Origin: Flectobacillus sp.
Lineage (GTDB): Bacteria; Bacteroidota; Bacteroidia; Cytophagales; Spirosomataceae
DNA length: 16,262 bases
Assembly (NCBI GenBank): GCA_029865665.1
Contig: JARXAV010000078.1
Coordinates: 1-16,262, forward strand
Direction: 5' to 3'
The notes under the pieces were generated by a model. It had not been told where the DNA came from, did no database searches, and worked only from the letters and a program-made list of their open reading frames with translations. This document shows positions 6,134 to 14,842 of this stretch, one piece after another (position 1 is the stretch's first letter; every line of letters starts with the position of its first letter). A program made the translations under genes and the position numbers.

Positions 6134-6879
6134 TAAAAATTATTTTTATTCAAAAGGCTCATTATATTATATGCCAAGTATCTTTTTACACCAGATAAAA
6201 TTCGTTTTATGTAAGATACACCTAAGATTTTTTTTTGAATTTCATAAGCCTCTTTTATGGCTAAAGAATAATACTTACCAGAAAAGCCTCCTAACATAAA
6301 CTTCGATATAGTTAAATCTAACTTGATAAAACTATAAGACTGAATATAAGCTTGAACAGTCAAAAAATAGTCAGAGGATACTTTGTAATTCAAATCATAC
6401 TGATTTTCCTTTAAGAATTTTAATGGATAAAAGAAAGATTGATGGGAAGATGGCAAACTATGTAAAATATACTCTACGTCTCTAGCCTCCACTTCTTTTA
6501 TTCTTCCTGAATTAAAGAAATAGGCAAATCCACCATACAAAACACTCTCACTATTCCCCTCACAAATAATTGCTTCATGTACAACTTCCAATACTGTATC
6601 TGAATAAAACGTATCTCCTCCATTTAAAAAAATAGAGAAGTTTCCACTTACCAAAGTAATTCCTTTATTCATTGCGTCATATATTCCTTTATCTTTTTCA
6701 GAAATATAAATAAGATTATTTATTGTCAGTGAGGATAAGAAAGCTTGTGTCCCATCATTAGAGCCTCCATCAATTACAATCCATTCATAATCAACAAAAC
6801 TTTGACTCATAATACTCTTATAGGTCTCTTTCAACCCTTCAATATTATTATACACTACAGTTATTATACTAAATGTCAT
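6133..6879 (-). CDS. GT2 family glycosyltransferase (WcaE-like)
   Basis: This 248-residue GT-A fold inverting glycosyltransferase opens with FSIITVVYNN (3-12), followed by IDGGSNDGT (36-44), the diagnostic SEKDKGIYDAMNKG block (60-73) and FLNGGD (84-89), which replaces the DxD metal site in this subgroup. The SEpDkGIYDAMNKG pattern is typical of WcaE-like and related capsule transferases. No transmembrane span is needed; it would act at the cytoplasmic membrane face. Its start overlaps the wzy stop by 4 bp. The coding strand has a run of nine A in the IQKKILG region (plus-strand T-run ending near 6236), a possible slippage site. Donor and acceptor are unknown. Confidence 0.88.
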   Translation of the reverse strand: MTFSIITVVYNNIEGLKETYKSIMSQSFVDYEWIVIDGGSNDGTQAFLSSLTINNLIYISEKDKGIYDAMNKGITLVSGNFSIFLNGGDTFYSDTVLEVVHEAIICEGNSESVLYGGFAYFFNSGRIKEVEARDVEYILHSLPSSHQSFFYPLKFLKENQYDLNYKVSSDYFLTVQAYIQSYSFIKLDLTISKFMLGGFSGKYYSLAIKEAYEIQKKILGVSYIKRILSGVKRYLAYNIMSLLNKNNF

Positions 6880-8075
6880 TGCCGATAGTTGTTTAAATAC
6901 CTAAAATTGAAAACAAAAAGAGGAAGCAAAAATGCTAAAAAACCAAATTGAGAAGTAACAAAAGCTCCAGAATTATTTAAGCTAAAGAATGTTAAAACTA
7001 TAAAAGACTTTTGAATTGGATTTGCCTTAAAGACAAAATAGTAAATAACCCATGAAAGAGGAATAATATTTAATATCCCCCAATAACCAAGGATGAGGAA
7101 TAAACTATTGCTTATTGATCGTTCTGTATAACCTAATGTCATTCTAAACACATATTCGTCCAACTGTCCAAATGTCTTTCCCAAAAAGAACCCCTCATTT
7201 ATCATTTTTTGTAAAAGTTGTATAGGCAATGTTACTCGCATAAATCCTGAAACGGGAGTATCTACTTTACCAGACAATTCCTCTAATCTAAGCAAAATAG
7301 ATATACTATCCCAATAGCGTACTACTAAAAACGCAATTATTCCAATGTACAAAAAAGCCATCAAAGGCTTTTTTTGTAATGAAGTATTAGACATTATATA
7401 GTAAATATATACAATACTAAATCCTAGAAAACTGGAAGATGACTTTGCAAAAAATAAAATAATAATTGTATAGATTACATTTGGGGTTAAGAGCAAAACT
7501 TTATCACTATTTAAGTAGAGTCTTGTCCAAAAAACACTTAAAGTAACAAAACCTAAATAACTTGGCTCTAAATAAAACGCTTTCATTCTCCCTATCGCCA
7601 GATTATAGTCTAGTGAGTAATAGAGTTGATACTTTTGAAAAATATTGAAAAAAGAAATTTGGCCTGCAACTACTACTAAGATATATTGAACAACTACCGT
7701 TGTTAAAAGTATTCGCTGAAATACATATAACATTTTTTCAACTTCTATTTTTGAGTAAAGAGGCCGTTTATTTATACACCTTATAACCATATAATATGTT
7801 ATAAAATATTGTCCATATGTATTAAAATATTCACTCCAGTTTCTTATTTCTCCAGGTAAGAAGGGATAAATTACTAAAAAAAGAAGTAATATTTTTTCAA
7901 AAAATGTAAGTTTAAAAATACTAATTCTGTAAGTCTTATACACCCAAATAGGGATAACTAAAAAGCCCAATGATACCTGAAATGATCCTATTGAAAAAAG
8001 CTTTAAGTGTAATCCTATAAGAACAGATAAACTCAATACAATCCAAGAAATATTTTTTTTCTTCTTTAAATTCAT
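6876..8075 (-). CDS. wzy: O-antigen/capsule repeat-unit polymerase (Wzy-type)
   Basis: This is a highly hydrophobic protein of 399 residues with roughly ten to twelve predicted membrane spans. It has the long periplasmic-type loop between late spans (about 265-310, with MRVTLPIQLLQKM and FFLGKTFGQLDEYVF) seen in O-antigen polymerases. Sequence conservation in Wzy is low, so the call rests on topology, length and position between glycosyltransferase genes in a locus that also has Wzx and Wzc. I chose the ATG at 8075, which overlaps the GT4 stop as TGATG; a GTG at 8078 is a near-equal alternative. A Lys-rich start (KKKK) with an A8 run sits at the N-terminus. Wzy would join flipped repeat units in the periplasm. 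The gene is distinctly AT-rich. Confidence 0.85.
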   Translation of the reverse strand: MNLKKKKNISWIVLSLSVLIGLHLKLFSIGSFQVSLGFLVIPIWVYKTYRISIFKLTFFEKILLLFLVIYPFLPGEIRNWSEYFNTYGQYFITYYMVIRCINKRPLYSKIEVEKMLYVFQRILLTTVVVQYILVVVAGQISFFNIFQKYQLYYSLDYNLAIGRMKAFYLEPSYLGFVTLSVFWTRLYLNSDKVLLLTPNVIYTIIILFFAKSSSSFLGFSIVYIYYIMSNTSLQKKPLMAFLYIGIIAFLVVRYWDSISILLRLEELSGKVDTPVSGFMRVTLPIQLLQKMINEGFFLGKTFGQLDEYVFRMTLGYTERSISNSLFLILGYWGILNIIPLSWVIYYFVFKANPIQKSFIVLTFFSLNNSGAFVTSQFGFLAFLLPLFVFNFRYLNNYRQ

Positions 8076-9265
8076 CACAATATATTTATGTACTCTTGAA
8101 TCATTCTATCTCTACTAAAAAAAGTTCTCGCTTTCTGAACTATATCTGTTCGTAATGCTAAATCATCACAGAAGCTTGCGAATTCAGTTGATCTTGTATA
8201 ATTAATAATATCTGTGGCATTGCTGATTTGTATTCCTAACCAGCTATTTCCAGATTCCATTATTTCAATCGCCCCCTGACTATCCGTATAGAAAATAAAA
8301 CATCCAGAACATATTGCATCAATGAGTACTGTTGGATATATATCTATTGTTGAAGAGAACAAATAGCAATCTGAGTCGGATAAAACTTTTAAGTACTTGT
8401 TTTTTTCAGAAATATAACCATGAGAAATAGCATTTGGATAATTCTTGAAAGGATTATTTTTGCCAATTAAGTTTACCGTAAAACCTAGTTTTAGTAACTC
8501 TTCTACTAATACTAAATCAACCTTACCTTCCTGTAATAAATCCACACATGATACACAGAAAACAGGCTTAGAGCCAATTTTCTTTTCATTCTTTCTTAAA
8601 ATATTTTCATAATATGAAGTATCTATTCCATTTCTTACTAGAAAAACTTTATTAGAAAAAACTTTTTCCAAGTCAGCTTGTATCCACTTTGCAGGAGTAA
8701 CAAAAAACAAATTTGGTATTTTAGCTATAGCGGACTTTTTACGCTCAAACTCAAGTTTAGAATTCGATAATAAAGTAGACGGATAATATTTTTTATAAGA
8801 ACATTCCAGACATCCAGATAACCAGTCTTCACAACTAAATTTAAATGCACATCTACCAGTATAAAACCAAGAATCATGAGCAACGAAAATTATTTTTTTA
8901 GTCGGTGCATATTTGGTTAAAAGTGTAAAAAAAAGTTGAAAATTAATCAAGTGCGAATGTAAAGTATGACAAATAACAACATCGGCCCACACTAATCTAT
9001 CCTCTAAAATACTAGTGTTAGGTGAAAAATAGTCCTTTCCTAACAGCTTGTGACTAATGTAATTAAGATGAGGAATAAATGTAAAACTAGAATTCAAGGA
9101 CTCTACATCTAGTTGATGATGCTTCGAAGGAAGTCCTTTTTTATCATAACCATATAAGTAATGAGATGAAAAACCTCTCTCTTTAAAACCTTCATGAAGT
9201 TGTCTTGCTATATACGCAGCTCCTCCTTTATTATACAATGTGGAAATTGTTAGAATATTTGTCAT
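8075..9265 (-). CDS. GT4 family glycosyltransferase (WcaC-like)
   Basis: This is a two-domain GT-B retaining glycosyltransferase of 396 residues. The N-terminal domain starts with ILTISTLYNKGGAAYIARQL (4-23), whose Gly loop is typical of the group. HDSWFYTGRC (130-139) plus cysteines 139, 145, 152 and 155 form the HDxWxxTGxC...C...GCxxC cluster seen in WcaC-like enzymes. RNGID (211-215) begins the donor-binding domain. The usual ExxxxxxxE motif appears here as Asp308...Asp316 (DIYPTVLID), a conservative departure. The ATG directly abuts the previous stop (TAGATG). Donor and acceptor are unknown. The enzyme would act at the cytoplasmic side on the lipid-linked oligosaccharide. Confidence 0.88.
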   Translation of the reverse strand: MTNILTISTLYNKGGAAYIARQLHEGFKERGFSSHYLYGYDKKGLPSKHHQLDVESLNSSFTFIPHLNYISHKLLGKDYFSPNTSILEDRLVWADVVICHTLHSHLINFQLFFTLLTKYAPTKKIIFVAHDSWFYTGRCAFKFSCEDWLSGCLECSYKKYYPSTLLSNSKLEFERKKSAIAKIPNLFFVTPAKWIQADLEKVFSNKVFLVRNGIDTSYYENILRKNEKKIGSKPVFCVSCVDLLQEGKVDLVLVEELLKLGFTVNLIGKNNPFKNYPNAISHGYISEKNKYLKVLSDSDCYLFSSTIDIYPTVLIDAICSGCFIFYTDSQGAIEIMESGNSWLGIQISNATDIINYTRSTEFASFCDDLALRTDIVQKARTFFSRDRMIQEYINIL

Positions 9266-9790
9266 CTAGATTAATGTTTTTATTACTCTTGCGGGATTTC
9301 CAACGACTACCGAGTTCGGAGGTACATCACTTATAACAACTGCACCCGCACCAATAATGGAATTTTCACCAATTACAATACGTCCAAACATAACTACATT
9401 AGGACCAACAGTAACGTTATCTTTAATGATTGGAGTTCCACCGAAAGAGCCATCAAAGTATATCTTATGCCCAATCGTAGTATTCTGTTTTAAAGTAACA
9501 TTATTACCCAATATCACATCAGGGTGTAACACTAAACCTATTCCATGATGTAATGTTAAACCTCCTCCAGAAATAACCCCATCTGGAATTTCGACTCCAA
9601 TTACCCACTCTACTATAATTCTATATGCCACTCGAATTGGAAAACCCAAAACCTTGACAATTTTACTTTCATGCAAAGCAAAAAAAGAAGAGATCCTATA
9701 GAATATTATGCAAAAAGCTGGCTTAGGATTTTGTAAAACCCAATTAGCATGAAAATCCTTTTTCAGTTTCGTGTAGATAGTTTCTGCCAT
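9266..9790 (-). CDS. Serine-acetyltransferase-like hexapeptide acetyltransferase (second copy)
   Basis: A left-handed beta-helix acyltransferase of 174 residues resembles the C-terminal part of CysE but lacks most of its alpha-helical N-terminal domain. This is the pattern of WcaB-like sugar acetyltransferases in polysaccharide loci. GVISGGGLTLHHGIG (71-85) contains the likely catalytic His81/His82, LKQNTTIGH (100-108) and PIIKDNVTVGPNVVMFG (120-136) are helix turns, and VVVGNPARVI (161-170) ends the domain. The start lies 28 bases inside the end of the upstream GT2 gene, the longest overlap in the operon. From context it is more likely a sugar O-acetyltransferase than a cysteine-biosynthesis enzyme. 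Confidence 0.82.
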   Translation of the reverse strand: MAETIYTKLKKDFHANWVLQNPKPAFCIIFYRISSFFALHESKIVKVLGFPIRVAYRIIVEWVIGVEIPDGVISGGGLTLHHGIGLVLHPDVILGNNVTLKQNTTIGHKIYFDGSFGGTPIIKDNVTVGPNVVMFGRIVIGENSIIGAGAVVISDVPPNSVVVGNPARVIKTLI

Positions 9791-10710
9791 AACCTAGCTC
9801 TTTTATATGATGAGAAATAAAGTTTTCCTAAAGTAAGAACGGTATAATCAATGAAAATAGGATATACTATTGCTCGAAAAGGAGATTTAAGAGAATATAA
9901 GGAACTCAGTATAAACTGTTTAATTTCAAGTGGAATATCCACACGGCTTGATACTTTTTTCTCAATACAATCCACCTCAACTGTCAAATTGTACTTTGCT
10001 AAAATATTCTTTAGATACCTTTGTTGTATAGCCCTCTTGTATTCTGTCTGTGCTCTTATCTTCGACCTTGAAATTTGATTTGGAGAAATTCTATACATTA
10101 ATAAACATTCACTTATAACTGTAAATTTTCCAAGGAATACTAAACTTACAAAAAAATCATAATCTTGTGCATATATACAAGATTCATTGTATTGTATTTC
10201 ATTGGATATTACTACATTCCGGACAAACATAATTGTAGGATGAGCAATACAATTATCAATGAGCAAACGTTTTTTAATATCTAAATCGGATATGGGATAC
10301 TTGATTATATCTTTCTTTCCATTATCATCAAAAGTTTGAACATATGACCCGCAGAGAATATACTCTGAATTGTTTCTAAGAAATTCTAATTGAGTTTCAA
10401 ATCGATGAGAGAGTGCTATATCATCAGCATCCATTCTTGCGATGTAATTCCCTTTGGCTAATTTTAATCCAATATTTAGCGATTTGGTTAATCCAATATT
10501 AACTTCATTTTTCACCAAGAGAATTCTTTCATCTTTAATTTTATACTCTTCAAGCAAAAAAATTATTTCAGTAGCATCTGGCTTATCAATAATAATGATA
10601 AATTCAAAATCCTTAAATGTTTGATTTAGAATAGAATCTACAGACTGACGTAACCATTCAATAGGCTCGTTATATACACTCATTAACACTGAGATTTCAG
10701 GTGTCTTCAT
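9763..10710 (-). CDS. GT2 family glycosyltransferase
   Basis: This 315-residue GT-A glycosyltransferase begins ISVLMSVYNE (6-15), with NIGLTKSLNIGL (71-82) and the metal-binding ARMDADDIALSHRFE block (91-105) typical of family 2 enzymes of the capsule and O-antigen type. A cytoplasmic, membrane-associated role is expected. A TTG two codons earlier (10716) could also serve as start, but the ATG at 10710 gives the standard N-terminus and lies 7 bases after the previous stop. Its 3' end overlaps the following acetyltransferase gene by 28 bp. The C-terminal 90 residues are Lys/Arg-rich and poorly conserved. Sugar specificity is unknown. Confidence 0.88.
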   Translation of the reverse strand: MKTPEISVLMSVYNEPIEWLRQSVDSILNQTFKDFEFIIIIDKPDATEIIFLLEEYKIKDERILLVKNEVNIGLTKSLNIGLKLAKGNYIARMDADDIALSHRFETQLEFLRNNSEYILCGSYVQTFDDNGKKDIIKYPISDLDIKKRLLIDNCIAHPTIMFVRNVVISNEIQYNESCIYAQDYDFFVSLVFLGKFTVISECLLMYRISPNQISRSKIRAQTEYKRAIQQRYLKNILAKYNLTVEVDCIEKKVSSRVDIPLEIKQFILSSLYSLKSPFRAIVYPIFIDYTVLTLGKLYFSSYKRARLWQKLSTRN

Positions 10711-10717
10711 AAGCAAT

Positions 10718-11167
10718 TTATTTAATTAGTTTAATTAGTTTTGCAGGATTTCCTGCTATAACAGCATTAGCAGGAAATGAATTTTTCACCACACTACACG
10801 CTCCTATAAGGCAATTATCTCCAATTTCAATATCACCAAAAACAATTGTTCCAGCACATATTGTAACATTATTACCTATTTTAGGATAAGGAGCATTTTC
10901 GAAATTTTCCATATCTTTAGTTCCAATTGTAACATTTTGGTATATTTTACAATTGTATCCAAACATAACTCTTACCCCTATCACAATACCTACGGGATGT
11001 GGAAATTTAACTTTTTTTCTGTATAACTCATCTAATCCAATAGTTAGGTGGTTACATAGATATACTTTAATTGTTTTAAAGTATAATATACTCTTTATGA
11101 CATTAATAAAAAAGAGACATAAAGATTTCAGTCCATAAAAAATACTCTTAAACATAGCTAAAATCAT
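10718..11167 (-). CDS. Serine-acetyltransferase-like hexapeptide acetyltransferase (first copy)
   Basis: A 149-residue left-handed beta-helix acetyltransferase of the SAT-like group. A hydrophobic N-terminal stretch ([20 protein letters not shown], 10-29) may anchor it to the membrane. [11 protein letters not shown] (54-64) carries the likely catalytic His57, [11 protein letters not shown] (75-85) and [17 protein letters not shown] (95-111) are helix turns, and [11 protein letters not shown] ends the domain. The ATG at 11167 overlaps the wzx stop by 4 bp; a second ATG four codons in is possible. It is only distantly similar to the other SAT-like protein at 9266-9790, so a recent duplication is unlikely. 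The probable role is O-acetylation of a sugar in the repeat unit. Confidence 0.8.
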   Translation of the reverse strand: MILAMFKSIFYGLKSLCLFFINVIKSILYFKTIKVYLCNHLTIGLDELYRKKVKFPHPVGIVIGVRVMFGYNCKIYQNVTIGTKDMENFENAPYPKIGNNVTICAGTIVFGDIEIGDNCLIGACSVVKNSFPANAVIAGNPAKLIKLIK

Positions 11168-12408
11168 TTAACAAATAGAAGCTCTCGAGCTTTTATATAT
11201 CTGTAAGCAGTTTCATATAAAAACGAACAAACTAAACAACCAGCAAACCACTCCAATAAGTTGGTTCGAATAAAATAAACAACCATTCCCACCAGAAGTA
11301 AGTAGATAATACTTGAATAGAACATACTTTTTAAAACCTCTCCGTCTTTTTTGAAAACCAGTAAGCAATTTCTTCCTAGCAATGCTCCAACGATATAAGG
11401 TAAGTAATTAAAAGACAATACATTAATAATATTTTGACTATATAACATTTCCACTCCTCCTAAAACCAAGGCTATTTTCTCACTGCATAAAATAGTTAAC
11501 ATCGTAGAGAATACTGCCAGAAGAGAAGAATACAAAATGACTTTTTTAAGAAAATTCATATTTCTGTCACGCACCATCATAGGATAAATGGACTGGCTTA
11601 TTAAATCTAAAAAGCTGGTAAAAATATTTAGCACTTTTTGTGCTAAATCAAAATAAGCAATTTCTTTATAGCTTAATAAAAATTTAAGTAGCACAATATT
11701 ACTATTTGCTTTGAATGCGTTTGAGATGTATGCCAATGCCATAATATAAGATTCTCTAACTAGCTTTTTCACCTCCAGCAAACTTGTTTTTCCAATTTGA
11801 AAGCCTTCTTTTCTAAGAATTAAATAGCAAAGTAATACAGACAAAAACGTAAAAAACAGATTGAGAAGCGGATACAGAATCACATCGCTTGTCTTATGTA
11901 TAAATATAAACACAGATGCTGTTACAAGAGTCTTTGCAATAACATTTATAATTGTCACATATTTCATTTTATTTAGTCCTTGAAAAAACCAAATAGGAAC
12001 AGCAAACTCGTACAACACATTCCAACTTGATAATATTGTTAGTTTCAATGTAAGAATGTCACTCGAAGTTATCAATAAATACATAAATACCACACAGAGC
12101 GAACCAACAAATAAAACGGCTTTCGTCAAGTAAATTGTTGTTCCAATCTTATTTCTCTCGACTATGTTATTTACATTGAGACTAATGTCTCTTGTTCCTG
12201 TTACATTAAAACCAAAATTAACGATAACAGCTAAATAACCCGTTATCGTCTGGATATATACAAGCATTCCCCAATTATCCTTTCCAAGCGTACGAATCAA
12301 ATATGGGTACGAAAGTAGAGGTAATATTAGGTTAAACAATTGTAAAACAGTCAAATATGACAGATTTGAGACTACTGATTTATATTGACCTATTTTTTTA
12401 TAAAACAT
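11164..12408 (-). CDS. wzx: Polysaccharide repeat-unit flippase (Wzx, MOP superfamily)
   Basis: This integral membrane protein of 414 residues has about twelve predicted spans. The N-terminal [28 protein letters not shown] segment (15-42) and the following [23 protein letters not shown] and GTRDIS words are characteristic of Wzx/RfbX flippases. Wzx moves undecaprenyl-diphosphate-linked repeat units from the cytoplasmic to the periplasmic leaflet for Wzy. The ATG lies 11 bases inside the end of the epimerase gene, so translation is probably coupled. Base composition is more AT-rich than in ugd, as in the rest of the variable core. Confidence 0.92.
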   Translation of the reverse strand: MFYKKIGQYKSVVSNLSYLTVLQLFNLILPLLSYPYLIRTLGKDNWGMLVYIQTITGYLAVIVNFGFNVTGTRDISLNVNNIVERNKIGTTIYLTKAVLFVGSLCVVFMYLLITSSDILTLKLTILSSWNVLYEFAVPIWFFQGLNKMKYVTIINVIAKTLVTASVFIFIHKTSDVILYPLLNLFFTFLSVLLCYLILRKEGFQIGKTSLLEVKKLVRESYIMALAYISNAFKANSNIVLLKFLLSYKEIAYFDLAQKVLNIFTSFLDLISQSIYPMMVRDRNMNFLKKVILYSSLLAVFSTMLTILCSEKIALVLGGVEMLYSQNIINVLSFNYLPYIVGALLGRNCLLVFKKDGEVLKSMFYSSIIYLLLVGMVVYFIRTNLLEWFAGCLVCSFLYETAYRYIKARELLFVK

Positions 12409-13417
12409 GAGTATCTTTTATCGTAGTGTACCAGTCTGCAAACTTTCGAATTCCCTCAATAATTGAATTTCCAGATACAGAACCTGTTACGTTATTTAAT
12501 TTAGTTCTATCAGCCCAAGTCTTAGGTACATCTCCATCTTGCATGGGTAAAAACTCTTTTTTAGCTATTTTCCCAAATGCTTGCTCAATGGTTTCGATAA
12601 ACAACATTAAGTTAAGTGGAGCTCCATTTCCGATATTAAACACTCTAAAAAGTTCTTTCTCATTCATTTCACTTTTTGTTACGGCATAAACTCCACTCAC
12701 AATATCTCCCACATAAGTAAAATCACGTTCCATATCTCCGTTATTAAATACTTTAATAGGTTTTTCGTCCATGATTGCTTTTGCAAAAAGCATAGGAGCC
12801 ATATCTGGTCTGCCCCAAGGACCATACACGGTAAAAAATCGTAAACAGGTAACTGGTAATTGGTATAAAGTCGAATAGGCATGAGCCATCAACTCATTAC
12901 TTTTTTTAGTTGCCGCATATAAACTAACAGGCGTATCTGTTTTATCTTCTTCTGAGAAAGGGATTTTGGCATTTGCACCATATACCGAAGACGAAGAAGC
13001 ATGTACCAAATGTTTGGGTTTGTAGTAGCGACAAGCCTCTAATAGATAATGAAACCCTACAATATTTGACTGGATATAAACATCAGGGTTTTCAATAGAA
13101 TAACGCACTCCCGCTTGTGCAGCTAAGTTAATGACATAGTCAAAACGTTCGTGTTGAAACAAGTCAAACAACTGTTGTTTATCCTCTAAGTTCATTCTTA
13201 CAAAGCGGTATTTTTCAAATTTCGAACTTTGAACTTGTTTATACCACTTAATATCTTCTTGAGGTATGCCACATTCGTTTAAGCGAGCATACTTGAGTGC
13301 TGGAGAATAATAATCGTTAATGTTATCCAACCCTACCACTTCATAGCCTTCCTCTATTAACTTAATGACTGTATGCAAGCCTATAAAACCTGCGGCTCCT
13401 GTAACTAATGCTTTCAT
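12398..13417 (-). CDS. UDP-glucuronate 4-epimerase family protein
   Basis: This 339-residue extended short-chain dehydrogenase resembles the CapI/LspL group, which interconverts UDP-glucuronate and UDP-galacturonate with bound NAD. GAAGFIG (7-13) is the nucleotide loop, LDNINDYYSPALK (30-42) is the family signature after the second strand, SSSSVYG (141-147) precedes the catalytic Tyr167 and Lys171 (YAATK), and FFTVYGPWGRPDMA (194-207) is highly characteristic. It directly follows ugd (35-bp gap), whose product UDP-GlcA is its substrate, so UDP-GalA is the expected output. A different epimerase specificity cannot be excluded by sequence alone. Confidence 0.9.
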   Translation of the reverse strand: MKALVTGAAGFIGLHTVIKLIEEGYEVVGLDNINDYYSPALKYARLNECGIPQEDIKWYKQVQSSKFEKYRFVRMNLEDKQQLFDLFQHERFDYVINLAAQAGVRYSIENPDVYIQSNIVGFHYLLEACRYYKPKHLVHASSSSVYGANAKIPFSEEDKTDTPVSLYAATKKSNELMAHAYSTLYQLPVTCLRFFTVYGPWGRPDMAPMLFAKAIMDEKPIKVFNNGDMERDFTYVGDIVSGVYAVTKSEMNEKELFRVFNIGNGAPLNLMLFIETIEQAFGKIAKKEFLPMQDGDVPKTWADRTKLNNVTGSVSGNSIIEGIRKFADWYTTIKDTHVL

Positions 13418-13452
13418 AATCTTAGATCTTTTGATATCTTATCTAGTCTCCT

Positions 13453-14766
13453 TTATTTCACCACCTCTCTACCAATCGAATAGTAGGTATATCCCAAATC
13501 TTTCATTTGTCCTAATTCATATAAATTACGGCCATCAAAGATTACTTTCTCCTTTAGTAAAGACTCCATGGCTTCAAATTCTGGGGTACGGAACTGAGGC
13601 CATTCCGTCATAATCAAGAGTGCGTCAGCCTCTTTCAGAGCTTCGTAAGGGCTTTTGCAATAGGTCACGATATCGCCTAGTACCTGTTGTACATTCTCCA
13701 TGGCTTCGGGGTCATAGACCTTAATACTTGCTCCTGCTGCTACCAAGGCTTTGATATTGTACAAAGCGGGAGCTTCACGAATGTCGTCCGTATAAGGTTT
13801 GAAGGCTAATCCCCACATAGCAAAGACTTTGCCTGTAAGATCTCCGGCGAAATGCTCGGTAATGGTCGGTATTAATTTGGTCTTTTGCTCTTCGTTGACT
13901 TTCATCACGGATTTTAAAATCTCAAAATCGTAACCGTATTCCTTAGACGTTTTCTCCAAAGCCTGCACGTCTTTAGGAAAACAGCTTCCTCCATAACCAA
14001 TCCCTGCAAACAAAAAGCGTTTACCGATACGAGAATCTGTCCCAATCCCTCTACGAATATCGTCCACATTAGCCCCCACTTTTTCGCAAAGGTTGGCAAT
14101 TTCATTCATAAAAGTAATCTTAGTTGCTAAAAAGGAATTAGCTGCATATTTGGTCATTTCTGCCGAGCGTTCATCCATAAAAATAATGGGATTACCTTGA
14201 CGTACCAACGGAGCGTAAAGGGCGGTCATTACCGCTTTTGCCTTTTCAGAAGTTGTGCCAATCACCACACGGTCAGGTTTCATAAAATCCTCCACAGCAA
14301 CTCCTTCTCGTAAGAACTCAGGGTTTGATACCACATCAAACAAGTCGGTATTGGCATTTTTAGCAATGGCTGCCTGTACTTTTTCAGACGTACCTACGGG
14401 TACAGTACTTTTATCGACAATCACAGCGTAGGTCTCTAAAAGTGGACCTAAGTCGTTTGCTACTTTTAAGATGTACTTTAAATCAGCAGAACCGTCTTCT
14501 CCAGGAGGCGTAGGCAAAGCCATAAAAATTACCTTAGCGTCTTTGATTCCTTCTGCCAAGTTGGTCGTAAAAGAAAGTCTTCCTTCGGCTGTATTGCGGT
14601 TAAACAATACATCTAGTCCAGGTTCATAAATAGGTATAATCCCATTTTTCATTTTCTCTACTTTACCTGCATCGATATCAACACAAACCACTTGATTACC
14701 TGTTTCGGCAAAACAAGTACCTGTTACTAGACCAACATATCCTGTTCCTACAACTGCTATTTTCAT
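13453..14766 (-). CDS. ugd: UDP-glucose 6-dehydrogenase
   Basis: Ugd oxidises UDP-glucose twice with NAD+ to UDP-glucuronate in the cytoplasm. The 437-residue length is normal. GTGYVGL (7-13) binds NAD, STVPVGT (120-126) and NPEFLREG (148-155) are family blocks, Lys216 sits in the NSFLATK motif, and the catalytic Cys262 is in GYGGSCFPKD (257-266). The ATG at 14766 places the Rossmann strand at residue 2. It is the first gene of the 12-gene operon, with a predicted promoter about 130 bases upstream and a hairpin-rich leader. Its G+C is closer to that of wzc and gmd than to the glycosyltransferase genes that follow. Confidence 0.97.
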   Translation of the reverse strand: MKIAVVGTGYVGLVTGTCFAETGNQVVCVDIDAGKVEKMKNGIIPIYEPGLDVLFNRNTAEGRLSFTTNLAEGIKDAKVIFMALPTPPGEDGSADLKYILKVANDLGPLLETYAVIVDKSTVPVGTSEKVQAAIAKNANTDLFDVVSNPEFLREGVAVEDFMKPDRVVIGTTSEKAKAVMTALYAPLVRQGNPIIFMDERSAEMTKYAANSFLATKITFMNEIANLCEKVGANVDDIRRGIGTDSRIGKRFLFAGIGYGGSCFPKDVQALEKTSKEYGYDFEILKSVMKVNEEQKTKLIPTITEHFAGDLTGKVFAMWGLAFKPYTDDIREAPALYNIKALVAAGASIKVYDPEAMENVQQVLGDIVTYCKSPYEALKEADALLIMTEWPQFRTPEFEAMESLLKEKVIFDGRNLYELGQMKDLGYTYYSIGREVVK

Positions 14767-14842
14767 AAATTATGTGCTAAATTATTAATTTATCATGCTA
14801 TTAAGTACTTTTTAGCGAATTAATGAGGTAAATAGTACAATT

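Noticed and set aside
9266..9790. Cysteine-biosynthesis serine acetyltransferase (cysE)
   Set aside because: It lacks most of the CysE N-terminal helical domain and sits, with a second SAT-like gene, inside a glycosyltransferase operon, so sugar acetylation is more likely.
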